From: a virus
Virus record (IMG/VR): IMGVR_UViG_3300017605_000517
Span: 1-58,072 of that record
DNA length: 58,072 bases
Strand: one strand, 5' to 3'
The notes beneath the pieces are model-generated. The model worked only from the letters and a program-made list of their open reading frames with translations. It searched no databases and was not told the DNA's origin. Below are positions 1 to 6,331 of the stretch, one piece after another. Made by a program: the position numbers and the translations under genes. The first letter of the stretch is position 1. The number at the start of each line of letters is the position of its first letter.

Positions 1-141
1 GAAGACAAGGCGGGGGGATTCCGGCCACGTAGGAAGCCGGAGGGCGACTACTACGCTCGAATCACGGCGGTGGCTGACCACGAGAGCAAGGAGGGCAACC
101 ACGGCTGGGTATTTACGGTTAAGGTGGACGGTGACGTTCGC
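1..141. repeat. Terminal direct repeat, left copy
   Basis: Bases 1-141 are identical to 57932-58072. The length suits an assembler k-mer overlap and the coding frame is kept across the join, so this marks a circular or circularly permuted genome rather than a biological terminal repeat. The genome unit is then 57,931 bp. Confidence 0.9.
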
Positions 142-729
142 GCCTCCTATCCATACTACTGCATGTTCGAGAACAACCAGTTGTGGAAGATCCGAGGACT
201 ATGCATCAGCGCCGGTATCAAGGTCCCCGGTTCCAAGGTCAAGCTCGACCCGACCAAGTTGGTCGGAAAGTCTATCGGCATCTGTCTCGTCGATGACGAG
301 TACGAGGGCCGCGAGAAGTCCCAGATTGACATGCTGTTCCCCGTCGCGGACATCGAGGACGCGCGCAACGAGCAGGGGTCGGCATCGTCCAGCAAGTCCA
401 AGTCGCGTAAGGCCGCTGACGATGAAGACGACGATGACGAGGACGAGGAGCCTACCTCCCGCAAGTCCAAGGCAAAGTCCAAGAGGGCCGCTGAGCCGGA
501 CGATGACGACGAGGACGATGACGACGAGGAAGAGGAGAAGCCCAAGAAGGGCAAGTCGAAGGCCAAGAAGGGCAAGTCATCCAAGAAGGCTCGTGACGAG
601 GACGAAGACGAGGACGACGAAGAGGACGAGGAGGAAGAGAAGCCCAAGAGCAAGAAGGGCAAGTCCAAGTCCAAGAAGTCCCGTGACGACGATGACGAGG
701 ACGACGAGCTCGACTTGGATGACCTCTGA
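1..729 (+). CDS. ssDNA-binding-like protein, C-terminal part (gene crosses the circle join)
   Basis: This is the 3' part of a gene whose ATG is at 57893; base 1 is in frame, and joining the ends gives a protein of 255 residues. The N-terminal ~130 residues form a compact beta-rich domain resembling the DUF669/phage single-strand-binding group. The rest alternates lysine-rich blocks (KSKSRK, KSKAKSKR, KGKSKAKKGKSSKK) with runs of Asp/Glu and ends in DELDLDDL, like the acidic tail of SSB proteins that recruits partners. It overlaps the upstream Sak4-like ATPase by ATGA and follows a nuclease and polymerase, so a role in replication or recombination is inferred. The SSB assignment is by domain resemblance and context only. 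Confidence 0.75.
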   Translation, partial: EDKAGGFRPRRKPEGDYYARITAVADHESKEGNHGWVFTVKVDGDVRASYPYYCMFENNQLWKIRGLCISAGIKVPGSKVKLDPTKLVGKSIGICLVDDEYEGREKSQIDMLFPVADIEDARNEQGSASSSKSKSRKAADDEDDDDEDEEPTSRKSKAKSKRAAEPDDDDEDDDDEEEEKPKKGKSKAKKGKSSKKARDEDEDEDDEEDEEEEKPKSKKGKSKSKKSRDDDDEDDELDLDDL

Positions 730-831
730 CATTTGGTGGCTAGGGTTCCGGCATGTCATGATTGACGTGTAGGTCACCGACACGGCCTCCTAACCGGGTA
801 CGTCAATTGCCCTGACAACCCCGAAAAGGTG

Positions 832-876
832 GACCCCGGACCAGTGAACGGCTTCCCCCCGAACTGGTCCGGGGTC
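832..876 (+). terminator. Hairpin after the SSB-like gene
   Basis: A perfect 13-bp inverted repeat (GACCCCGGACCAG at 832-844 and CTGGTCCGGGGTC at 864-876) with a 19-nt loop follows the plus-strand replication operon. The tail after the stem is only moderately T-rich, so termination may be partial. The nuclease gene at 900 begins just after it. Confidence 0.6.
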
Positions 877-899
877 TTCCTCATTAGAAAGGAATCGTT

Positions 900-1202
900 G
901 TGGCACAAGGCGAATCGCGGTTATCCCGCGAGATCCAGGATAGAATCCGCGCACGCGGGGGATTCTGTTTCAAGGTACACGGGGGACCAACCATGATGAA
1001 CGGCCTAACCGATATCGTGGGATGCTATAGGGGACATTCCATCTGGATGGAGACCAAAATGCCGGAGGGTGATGAACCTACCCCGATACAGCGCCTTCGG
1101 CACAACCAGATTAGAGCAGCTCAGGGAATCGTAGCCGTAGTACGAAGCGTACGCGAGGCAATGGACGTGTTGGACGCCATTGATGCTTCTATGGCCATCT
1201 GA
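900..1202 (+). CDS. VRR-NUC domain nuclease
   Basis: This 100-residue protein matches the single-domain VRR-NUC family of restriction-endonuclease-fold nucleases. The order is GLTDI (metal-binding Asp), then a strand ending in the E-x-K pair of WMETKMP, then TPIQRLRHNQI and a final strand with VAVVRSV. Such small phage proteins are thought to cut branched DNA or act in recombination. The GTG start at 900 is preceded by AAAGGAA. It is the last plus-strand gene of the rightward arm, separated from the SSB-like gene by a hairpin, and could be read through with the recombination genes or have its own promoter. Confidence 0.8.
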   Translation: MAQGESRLSREIQDRIRARGGFCFKVHGGPTMMNGLTDIVGCYRGHSIWMETKMPEGDEPTPIQRLRHNQIRAAQGIVAVVRSVREAMDVLDAIDASMAI

Positions 1203-1217
1203 GCGGGCTAAAAAGAT

Positions 1218-1253
1218 ACCCCCGGTCACACCAACCAACGGTGCGCCGGGGGT
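1218..1253. terminator. Bidirectional terminator between convergent genes
   Basis: ACCCCCGG (1218-1225) pairs with CCGGGGGT (1246-1253). T-rich sequence follows on the plus strand and A-rich sequence precedes it, so it can stop transcription from both sides. It separates the rightward nuclease gene from the leftward gene ending at 1260. Confidence 0.75.
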
Positions 1254-1259
1254 TTCGTT

Positions 1260-1469
1260 TTAGTGGATGGTCCATTCTGTGTTGTCGCGGAGCGCATCGC
1301 GGATCTGGGCGGCATCTCCGGCGCATTGGGGATCATCAGCCCGGACCGCCGTCATGATGCGTTCTGCATCGTCAGCGGTGATGGTGTGGGCACACGCGAT
1401 GATGTATTCTTCCGCGTTGTCGATGTCGCCGTTTTTGATGAGGGTCAGAACCCGTTCCATGTTTTCCAT
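1260..1469 (-). CDS. Small acidic hypothetical protein, leaderless
   Basis: The 69-residue product is not recognised. It is mostly helical in composition (AEEYIIACAH, ADDAERIMTAVRADD, AAQIRDALRDN) and could be a helical-hairpin binding protein. The ATG at 1469 has no Shine-Dalgarno sequence. A -10 box TAGAAT ends 6 nt before it, with TTGTGG 18 bp further upstream, which fits leaderless transcription. It is the last gene of the leftward early-type region. Confidence 0.65.
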   Translation of the reverse strand: MENMERVLTLIKNGDIDNAEEYIIACAHTITADDAERIMTAVRADDPQCAGDAAQIRDALRDNTEWTIH

Positions 1470-1475
1470 ACGGCA

Positions 1476-1505
1476 ATTCTAACAGAGAAACCCCCGTCGC
1501 CACAA
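1476..1505 (-). promoter_or_regulatory. Leaderless promoter for the gene at 1469
   Basis: On the minus strand, -35 TTGTGG (1505-1500), an 18-bp spacer and -10 TAGAAT (1481-1476) leave 6 nt before the ATG. The -35 box lies inside the loop of the hairpin at 1489-1519. Confidence 0.6.
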
Positions 1506-1519
1506 GGGAAACGGGGGTT
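1489..1519. terminator. Terminator after the MmpS-like gene
   Basis: AACCCCCGT (1489-1497) pairs with ACGGGGGTT (1511-1519). It lies just downstream of the minus-strand gene ending at 1531. Its loop holds the -35 box of the next gene. Confidence 0.65.
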
Positions 1520-1530
1520 TTTCTCAGGGA

Positions 1531-1929
1531 TTATTTGCGGTTGTGGTAGCACCGGATAGAACCGGGGGTATTGCGGTGGTTGGTGTCCCTCACTTCACCG
1601 TTCACCTGAAGGACACAATCCAGGTCACCATTCTCGCCCTGGTTTGCGTTCACCATCACCTGAACACCCTTGGGCACGTCTACCTGCCAGTTACCCGGGG
1701 AGTGGGTCATGAGCTCATTGAGTATTTCCACACCACCCACGTTGATCCGGACGATTACCGGCTCTTTGCGGCTATCTGCCGGTTTGAACGTCACAGAGGC
1801 GACAATTCGATCCTCGTTCTCATCTACCGCCCTGGTTGTCACCGTATGGACGATCGCAGCCGCGACGATGGTAACGGCAAACCCCGCGATGATCTGCTTG
1901 TGGATCGGGAGTTTCGTGGTTGATCCCAT
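1531..1929 (-). CDS. MmpS-like membrane-anchored protein
   Basis: The start at 1929 follows AAAGGAGG and gives 132 residues. One transmembrane helix lies near the N terminus (IIAGFAVTIVAAAIVHTV), followed by an exported beta-rich domain ending in LDCVLQVNG...GSIRCYH. A pair of Cys around an NG turn near the C terminus is the pattern of mycobacterial MmpS-like accessory domains, which suggests a disulfide outside the membrane. The protein at 36940-37359 has the same plan. The function in phage is unknown; a role at the host envelope is an inference. Confidence 0.6.
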   Translation of the reverse strand: MGSTTKLPIHKQIIAGFAVTIVAAAIVHTVTTRAVDENEDRIVASVTFKPADSRKEPVIVRINVGGVEILNELMTHSPGNWQVDVPKGVQVMVNANQGENGDLDCVLQVNGEVRDTNHRNTPGSIRCYHNRK

Positions 1930-1951
1930 GTGTTGCCTCCTTTTGCAGTTG

Positions 1952-1996
1952 TTGCCCTGATGTATCAATCCTACGGCAAGGGCCCTCACCCCGCAA
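1952..1996 (-). promoter_or_regulatory. Early promoter with TCAGGGCAAC leader (for 1929)
   Basis: On the minus strand: TTGCGG (1996-1991), a 17-bp spacer, TAGGAT (1973-1968), then ATCAGGGCAA (1961-1952). The -35 hexamer is exactly the loop of the terminator at 1980-2007. Confidence 0.75.
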
Positions 1997-2007
1997 GGTA
2001 AGGGCCC
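1980..2007 (-). terminator. Terminator whose loop is the next -35 box
   Basis: GGGCCCTCACC (1980-1990) and GGTAAGGGCCC (1997-2007) form an 11-bp stem with one mismatch. The 6-nt loop CCGCAA is the complement of TTGCGG, the -35 box of the following promoter. It lies downstream of the gene ending at 2036. Confidence 0.65.
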
Positions 2008-2035
2008 CAGTCGATCTGTCTCCTACCCGACAGAA

Positions 2036-2254
2036 TCAATCCTCACGATCCACGCTCACCGACATGCCGGTAATCGCGAATTGGGTGTGATCCCCAGCAG
2101 TCATGATTTCGAAGGCCAGTGCCTCGTAGATGGCATCCCAGGAGTCCGTGTCGTCCAGGCCCAGGGTATCCACCCATCCCCGACGCGACATCGCTTGTTG
2201 AACCTTAGAGGTGTCCAGCAGTACCGAGAATGTCACCGCGTGCTTCATTGTCAT
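2036..2254 (-). CDS. Hypothetical protein
   Basis: The 72-residue product is not recognised. It begins MTMKHAVTFSVLLDT and contains a Trp-rich middle (RRGWVDTLGLDDTDSWDAIYEALAFEI), with beta-alpha-like composition and no membrane segment. The ATG at 2254 overlaps the stop of the small membrane protein upstream (ATGA), so the two are translationally coupled and share the promoter at 2381-2428. Confidence 0.65.
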   Translation of the reverse strand: MTMKHAVTFSVLLDTSKVQQAMSRRGWVDTLGLDDTDSWDAIYEALAFEIMTAGDHTQFAITGMSVSVDRED

Positions 2255-2358
2255 CGTCCAATCACCGAGAAGAGGATAAGCCCCATCAGAACAACCGCAG
2301 CTGTTCCGACAAACCAGATCGGGTTTGCTACCCGGAGGAGGTTGAGGAGGTGTCGCAT
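2251..2358 (-). CDS. Tiny single-pass membrane protein (35 aa)
   Basis: The ATG at 2358 follows GGAAGGAACGGAAA. The product has a basic N terminus (MRHLLNLLRVANP) and one hydrophobic helix (IWFVGTAAVVLMGLILFSVI). It is the first gene of a two-gene unit with the protein at 2036-2254. Its function is unknown; like other tiny membrane proteins in this genome it may act on the host membrane, which is an inference. Confidence 0.65.
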   Translation of the reverse strand: MRHLLNLLRVANPIWFVGTAAVVLMGLILFSVIGR

Positions 2359-2380
2359 TTTCCGTTCCTTCCGTTCGTCG

Positions 2381-2428
2381 TTGCCCTGACGCGTTAACTC
2401 TACCAGAAGTCCCCCCGCCATCAGGCAA
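2381..2428 (-). promoter_or_regulatory. Early promoter with GTCAGGGCAA leader (for 2358)
   Basis: On the minus strand: TTGCCT (2428-2423), an unusually long 20-bp spacer, TAGAGT (2402-2397), then GTCAGGGCAA (2390-2381). The -35 box lies in the loop of a short stem (GTCCCC 2409-2414 and GGGGAC 2429-2434) that may terminate the gene ending at 2448. Confidence 0.65.
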
Positions 2429-2447
2429 GGGGACCTCATACGTTCGG

Positions 2448-2834
2448 TTACTTTCGGAGCAGTGACTGGAAGATCGGGGAGGCCAATTGGGCGGGAGTCA
2501 GCTTAGGCATCGGAAGGTTCTCCACGCGAGTGACCACGCGAACTTTGGAGTCAGCCACCCGCATTGCCCGATCAGCCGCCCGCTTGCCCGCTCCATTATG
2601 GTCATGGCACAAGCACAGTTTCAACGTGCACGTTCCGTTGCGGTTGGTGCACCTGGGAACCACAGTGGCCGGTGACCACTCCGAAGTGTGCTTGACCACA
2701 CCCCGGTTACCCTCATCCATCGCGCCCGAGGTGTCGATTCCGGCATCACGCAGGTAAGCATCGCGTCGGCATGCCGCGCGGCCTGCGGGGGTCCGGGGGT
2801 GTGAGCAGTTCGAGTGATCAATTCGCGTGGTCAT
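2448..2834 (-). CDS. Basic protein with CxHxxTPxxRAxCR motif
   Basis: The ATG at 2834 follows GGAAGGACAACCGCA and gives 128 residues. Residues ~9-23 carry CSHPRTPAGRAACRR, a Cys/His/Arg motif also present in the proteins at 2933-3514 and 39017-39658. Further on, CTNRNGTCTLKLCLCHDH adds more possible metal ligands, and the C terminus is basic (VRVVTRVENLPMPKLTPAQLASPIFQSLLRK). A nucleic-acid-binding role is inferred from the Cys/His/Arg content. The family is not known to me by function. Confidence 0.65.
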   Translation of the reverse strand: MTTRIDHSNCSHPRTPAGRAACRRDAYLRDAGIDTSGAMDEGNRGVVKHTSEWSPATVVPRCTNRNGTCTLKLCLCHDHNGAGKRAADRAMRVADSKVRVVTRVENLPMPKLTPAQLASPIFQSLLRK

Positions 2835-2858
2835 TGCGGTTGTCCTTCCGGTTGTCGT

Positions 2859-2903
2859 TCGCCCTGATACGAAAACTCTACCATGAAAGAAGCCCCGCAC
2901 CAA
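2859..2903 (-). promoter_or_regulatory. Early promoter with ATCAGGGC leader (for 2834)
   Basis: On the minus strand: TTGGTG (2903-2898), a 17-bp spacer, TAGAGT (2880-2875), then ATCAGGGCGA (2868-2859). The -35 box sits at the loop of the terminator 2891-2912. Confidence 0.75.
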
Positions 2904-2912
2904 GGCGGGGCT
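2891..2912 (-). terminator. Terminator overlapping a -35 box
   Basis: AGCCCCGC (2891-2898) pairs with GCGGGGCT (2905-2912) with a 6-nt loop. It follows the gene ending at 2933. Confidence 0.7.
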
Positions 2913-2932
2913 CTCAACCTTTCGGGTTGTTC

Positions 2933-3514
2933 TCACCCGACATACTCCAGCGGTTCGCTGCAGCACTCCGAGTACTCGGTAACCGGCTCAACGCGTCGCT
3001 GGCATCCAGAGCACTGGTAGTCGCTGGTGACGTCCTTGTTGTGGACGATGACGTTCTCCTCACCCTTCAGCGGGCATTTGTGGGAGTGGATGAGGACCTT
3101 CCCGTCAGTTTCGGGGTTTCCCCCGCACGTACACACCTTCACGATCTCCCCGCGCAGGTCTGTCGCGACGGGTGACCCGTGCTCCGCGCGCACCTTCCGG
3201 CACCGTGCACGAGCCAGAGGGGTCCGGGGGTGGGTGCATCCGGCGTGCGATTCGCGCGACTTAGCAACGGTGTTGGTGTGACCCTTGCGGGGGGTGTACT
3301 CCTCAGCAGCCTCGTTCATCTCGGGGTTGCATAGCCAGCACTCCGACATGGGGATGTACTCATGCCCGTTGTCGTGTGCAATCTCATGTTGGCCCTCGTT
3401 GCCACATGGGTTGCAGAATCCCTGCTTGAGGCAGAATTCCTGATCCTCGTATCCGCTGTTCTTGCCCATTCCGACAGGCCGCTTGTTACAGATGGTGCAG
3501 AGTTTCCGTGCCAT
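2933..3514 (-). CDS. Multi-zinc-finger protein
   Basis: The ATG at 3514 follows AGGAGG and gives 193 residues. CxxC-type pairs occur along the whole protein: CTICNKRP and FCNPCGNEG near the N terminus, ECWLC in the middle, CTCGG, then CSGCQRR and ECC near the C terminus. Between them lies the CTHPRTPLARARCRKVR motif shared with two other proteins of this phage. This composition fits a modular metal-binding adaptor for nucleic acid or protein. No catalytic motif is visible. It is a single-gene unit with its own promoter and terminator. Confidence 0.7.
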   Translation of the reverse strand: MARKLCTICNKRPVGMGKNSGYEDQEFCLKQGFCNPCGNEGQHEIAHDNGHEYIPMSECWLCNPEMNEAAEEYTPRKGHTNTVAKSRESHAGCTHPRTPLARARCRKVRAEHGSPVATDLRGEIVKVCTCGGNPETDGKVLIHSHKCPLKGEENVIVHNKDVTSDYQCSGCQRRVEPVTEYSECCSEPLEYVG

Positions 3515-3533
3515 CGTGTCCTCCTGGTGTTCC

Positions 3534-3579
3534 GTGCCCTGACACCTCAACTCTAAACTCTGATGAGGTCCCAGTGCAA
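3534..3579 (-). promoter_or_regulatory. Early promoter with GTCAGGGC leader (for 3514)
   Basis: On the minus strand: TTGCAC (3579-3574), an 18-bp spacer, TAGAGT (3555-3550), then GTCAGGGCAC (3543-3534). The -35 box is in the loop of the stem 3562-3594. Confidence 0.75.
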
Positions 3580-3594
3580 GTCCGAAACCTCATC
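3562..3594 (-). terminator. Weak hairpin enclosing a -35 box
   Basis: GATGAGGT (3562-3569) pairs with ACCTCATC (3587-3594) and encloses the -35 box at 3574-3579. There is no clear T-run. It lies just after the small membrane protein gene ending at 3609. Confidence 0.45.
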
Positions 3595-3608
3595 CGTTCG
3601 GGTACATC

Positions 3609-3761
3609 TCAAGGAGCGAATGTGCCGACGATTCCGCGTACGGCATCAGGCCACGTGACGTAGGCGAACGCCATCATGGCGTAGCCAATGAGTATCATAC
3701 CGGTAACCAGGGCGAGATAGTACCAGCCTATGTGGGTGTATGGGCGCGAGGGGGAAGACAC
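3609..3761 (-). CDS. Tiny membrane protein (50 aa)
   Basis: The GTG at 3761 follows GAAAGGATC. The sequence MSSPSRPYTHIGWYYLAL begins a hydrophobic stretch (YYLALVTGMILIGYAMMAFAYV) long enough for one membrane helix, and a short tail ends in VGTFAP. It lies between the terminator at 3791-3819 and the promoter of the next gene. Function is unknown. Confidence 0.6.
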   Translation of the reverse strand: MSSPSRPYTHIGWYYLALVTGMILIGYAMMAFAYVTWPDAVRGIVGTFAP

Positions 3762-3790
3762 GGGGGTCGATCCTTTCACTAACTAACAGA

Positions 3791-3819
3791 CCGGGTGCGC
3801 CCTGTCCGGCAGCACCCGG
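3791..3819 (-). terminator. Terminator after the gene ending at 3847
   Basis: CCGGGTGC (3791-3798) pairs with GCACCCGG (3812-3819). It sits between the minus-strand genes ending at 3847 and starting at 3761. No strong U-tract follows. Confidence 0.55.
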
Positions 3820-3846
3820 CCCTCCTTGCGGGGGTTGTGGTCGATT

Positions 3847-4461
3847 TTACGCCTTCATTGCGTTCTTCACAAGCGACACCTGGTCAGCGGTGAGGTGGTA
3901 CCGGTGGCCCTTGCCTACACCCATCCCGAGTGCCCGCAGTTTCACGCGCAGTTCCTTGGCCTCAATTCCGAACACCTCCGCCAGTTCCTTCGTCGTGCAT
4001 CCGTCCAGTTCGGCTACCAGCGCGTCCATCTCCGAGTCCATCTCCAGCCCGGAGTCGTCGGCAGCGTCGTCATCGGGGGTTTCATCGTCGTCCGCGTTGG
4101 TGTCGAGGGAGTCCGTGTTCTCCGGCAGGTCCGTGTGCGCGATCCCGTCCTCAGCAGCCGCAACCTCGATGTCATCGTCCTCGGCGTCAATCACACCTTC
4201 CTCGATCATGTCAGCGAGCATGTCGGCTTCGGTGTCCTCGTCCAGTTCAGCGTCATCGGTGATGACATCCACGAAATCGACCTTCGACAGCGCCCGGCTG
4301 ATGGTCTTGCCGTTGGCGTCCTTCACGTTGAGGCCCACCGAGTTGATCGAGATCAACGCTCCCTCAACCGTGTGTCCGTTGGTCAGGTTGACGGTGGCCT
4401 GCGCGCCCTTGTAGTCCGCGATCATCGTGTGCAGTTCGTTGGCGGTGTTGTAGATTCGCAT
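3847..4461 (-). CDS. Three-part DNA/RNA-binding protein: small beta domain, acidic linker, HTH
   Basis: The ATG at 4461 follows CAGGAGGAA and gives 204 residues. Residues ~18-60 (ATVNLTNGHTVEGALISI...GLNVKDANGKT) have the strand pattern of a small SH3/Sm-like barrel. Residues ~65-150 are a very acidic linker. The C-terminal ~50 residues (CTTKELAEVFGIEAKELRVKLRALG...GKGHRYHLTADQ) look like the helix-turn-helix fold common in actinophage proteins, also seen at 5850-6290. A regulatory or DNA-architectural role is inferred; the Sm-like reading is tentative. Confidence 0.65.
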   Translation of the reverse strand: MRIYNTANELHTMIADYKGAQATVNLTNGHTVEGALISINSVGLNVKDANGKTISRALSKVDFVDVITDDAELDEDTEADMLADMIEEGVIDAEDDDIEVAAAEDGIAHTDLPENTDSLDTNADDDETPDDDAADDSGLEMDSEMDALVAELDGCTTKELAEVFGIEAKELRVKLRALGMGVGKGHRYHLTADQVSLVKNAMKA

Positions 4462-4495
4462 TTTGGGTTCCTCCTGTTTGGGATTTTTCATGTCG

Positions 4496-4541
4496 TTGCC
4501 CTGACACCACTAACGCTACGCGGCCTCTCCAGACGTGTCAA
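4496..4541 (-). promoter_or_regulatory. Strong early promoter with GTCAGGGCAAC leader (for 4461)
   Basis: On the minus strand: consensus TTGACA (4541-4536), a 17-bp spacer, TAGCGT (4518-4513), 7 nt, then GTCAGGGCAA (4505-4496). Confidence 0.85.
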
Positions 4542-4593
4542 CACGAGAGCCCAAGATTTTTATGGATTTACATAACGCCCTGGTCGGGGCATG

Positions 4594-4624
4594 AAAAAGG
4601 GCCGGACCCAAGAAGGCCCGACCC
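4594..4624 (-). terminator. Intrinsic terminator after the DUF2786-like gene
   Basis: GGGCCGGACC (4599-4608) and GGCCCGACCC (4615-4624) form a 10-bp stem with two G-U pairs in RNA, followed on the minus strand by TTTTT (4598-4594). Confidence 0.85.
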
Positions 4625-4642
4625 ATGGGGAACGGTGGGGGA

Positions 4643-5698
4643 TTACCCCTCCAGTGCGGTATGGGGGGTGTCCAAGCGCTGAGCCTGGTCGTGGTTGCGC
4701 GTGATTTCCACCTTGCCAGCGGCCGCACTACCGGCCACCCGACCAGCCTCAGCCGACCGGCCGTTACGGCGCTGGTAGGCGCGCTCATCAGCCTGAGTCC
4801 AGTCCTTGCGCCTACGATCCACCTTGACCGGTGCCTTGGGGATGTTGGCCATCTCCGCCTGCCGTTTGGCGATTTGATCAGCGTTCATCGGCCGGAGGCG
4901 GGGGTAAGCACGGTACTTGGCCTCCTTGATGCGCTCGGCACGTCCAGCCAGCACCACGACTCCGCCCACCGCGTCAGCAGCGTCACGAGCGGCCCTGAGA
5001 CGGTCGTGGAGACGCGATGTGAACCCACGGGCATACGACTCCCGGTACATCTCCGCATCGCTTCCCAGACCCGTCAGGAGCGGTTTCTCCCCGCGCTTGG
5101 TGCATTCCGCGACATACAGCCGCTGGGCCTTCGATCGAAGGGCGGGAGTGTTGGCCTGCCACAGTTTGCGCGCGATGTCCTTACGCAGGATACCGGCCTG
5201 ACGCAGGTTGTACGCGTTCTCCTGGTCCGACAGCCGGGGGTCAACCTGAGGATCAAGGTGTGAGCCGAACACCAGACGAGCTGAGGACCAGAGCCACTCG
5301 GCCATCCGGAGATCTCCTTCATACCCGAACAGGTCAAACCACACCCCGGGGTTGTCCGCTTCGTAGTCGTACCGGCTGACGATTTCGATACCGCTATGTT
5401 CAGCAATGAACCGCATCATCGATGAGTACTCCCCGAAGAATTCGGGGTTCATCCCGAACCCGAAGATAGAGTGCATCACCGGTTCGGCAGTGATCTGGTC
5501 GGTAGCGATCAACTGCTCCTCTTCGATCCGGTACTTGCGCATGATGGCCTCCGCAGTAGCGCGGTAGTTGGCCGCTGACTTGCGGTATCCCTCCGAACTT
5601 TCGGGGTCCTGCTCGCGGTCAGCCGTCTTGTCGGTAGCCTCAGCCGCGTCGATCAGACTTTGAACCTTGGAGATCATGCGAGCCAGTTTGTCGTTCAC
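4643..5698 (-). CDS. DUF2786-like protein
   Basis: The GTG at 5698 follows GGAGGAAACC and gives 351 residues. The N-terminal ~60 residues (KVQSLIDAAEATDK...RATAEAIMRKYRIEEEQL) match the DUF2786 pattern of paired helices ending in a K/R-Y-x-I-E motif. A middle domain (SGIEIVSRYDYEADN...DLFGYEGDLRMAEWLWSS) continues as in other actinophage members, and the C terminus is basic. No biochemical activity is known for the family. It has its own strong promoter and terminator. Confidence 0.7.
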   Translation of the reverse strand: MNDKLARMISKVQSLIDAAEATDKTADREQDPESSEGYRKSAANYRATAEAIMRKYRIEEEQLIATDQITAEPVMHSIFGFGMNPEFFGEYSSMMRFIAEHSGIEIVSRYDYEADNPGVWFDLFGYEGDLRMAEWLWSSARLVFGSHLDPQVDPRLSDQENAYNLRQAGILRKDIARKLWQANTPALRSKAQRLYVAECTKRGEKPLLTGLGSDAEMYRESYARGFTSRLHDRLRAARDAADAVGGVVVLAGRAERIKEAKYRAYPRLRPMNADQIAKRQAEMANIPKAPVKVDRRRKDWTQADERAYQRRNGRSAEAGRVAGSAAAGKVEITRNHDQAQRLDTPHTALEG

Positions 5699-5722
5699 GG
5701 TTTCCTCCATTGGGTTGTGCCG

Positions 5723-5768
5723 TTGCCCTGACAACCCCTACGCTACACGTCCTCGCCAGAACCGTCAA
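5723..5768 (-). promoter_or_regulatory. Strong early promoter inside the upstream gene (for 5698)
   Basis: On the minus strand: TTGACG (5768-5763), a 17-bp spacer, TAGCGT (5745-5740), 7 nt, then GTCAGGGCAA (5732-5723). The -35 is in the coding region of the tiny gene 5743-5853, and the TAG of the -10 box is that gene's stop codon. Confidence 0.85.
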
Positions 5769-5853
5769 CAGAAACAGGGCTGCGCACCAACCGGTATACG
5801 GTCAGCGCGGCAGCCCCAATAAAGAGGACGAGGCAGGCAACCCCGTTTATCAC
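5743..5853 (-). CDS. Tiny single-pass membrane protein (36 aa)
   Basis: The GTG at 5853 overlaps the stop of the upstream HTH-protein gene. The product is nearly all one hydrophobic helix (GVACLVLFIGAAALTVYRLV) with a short acidic C-terminal tail. Its stop codon TAG forms the first three bases of the -10 box for the downstream gene. Function is unknown. Confidence 0.6.
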   Translation of the reverse strand: MINGVACLVLFIGAAALTVYRLVRSPVSVDGSGEDV

Positions 5854-6290
5854 ACCGCGACCCTACGATCAGGCATCTGCGAGATGTGCAGTCCGGCTGC
5901 CATCAACCGCTCCTCTAGTCGAGCGTCCCAGAGTCTGGCCTTGGACTGAACGGCCTTGCGCACGCGAGGATCACGGATGTCAGCCATAACCAGAGGACCT
6001 CCCCGATCCCGATCCTCGTCTGCCCACACCGCCTCGTCCTTCAGACGCTGGGCTGCCGCTTCGTCACACTGCCGGAGAATGGCAGGTGTAGCCGGACGTG
6101 TTGCTGCCGGACGGTTGCCCATCCAATCGCTGAAACGGCGCTCCAATTCGGGAATGTCCGTCTCCGTGAAGACGTAGCGCGATCCCGAACCCACGGCGGT
6201 AAACGTCGACTTGGGGTCACGGAGGAAGCGCCGCAGAATGCGAGGTTCCGTTTGCAGCCGGTTGGCAATGGTCTTCGTGTCGAGCGACAT
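5850..6290 (-). CDS. HTH-domain protein
   Basis: The ATG at 6290 follows AAAAGGGGATCATCA and gives 146 residues. The N-terminal ~60 residues (DTKTIANRLQTEPRILRRFLRD...SGSRYVFTETDIPELERRF) are a helix-turn-helix like the C-terminal domain of the protein at 3847-4461: T-E-P-x-x-L-R-R-F-L followed by an SRY strand. The rest is helical and charged (RQCDEAAAQRLKDEAVWADEDRD). DNA binding, perhaps transcriptional control, is inferred. Confidence 0.65.
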   Translation of the reverse strand: MSLDTKTIANRLQTEPRILRRFLRDPKSTFTAVGSGSRYVFTETDIPELERRFSDWMGNRPAATRPATPAILRQCDEAAAQRLKDEAVWADEDRDRGGPLVMADIRDPRVRKAVQSKARLWDARLEERLMAAGLHISQMPDRRVAV

Positions 6291-6310
6291 TGATGATCCC
6301 CTTTTGAGTT

Positions 6311-6331
6311 ATGCCCTGACGGATGAATCTA
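6311..6331 (-). promoter_or_regulatory. Early promoter with GTCAGGGCAT leader (for 6290)
   Basis: On the minus strand, -10 TAGATT (6331-6326) is followed after 5 nt by GTCAGGGCAT (6320-6311). A -35 box is not clear; the region upstream is a strong terminator hairpin (6342-6359). Confidence 0.6.

Noticed and set aside
156-674. Long open frame on the minus strand opposite the SSB-like tail
   Set aside because: It is the complement of Asp/Glu/Lys codon repeats, giving Ser/Leu-rich sequence with no ribosome site.
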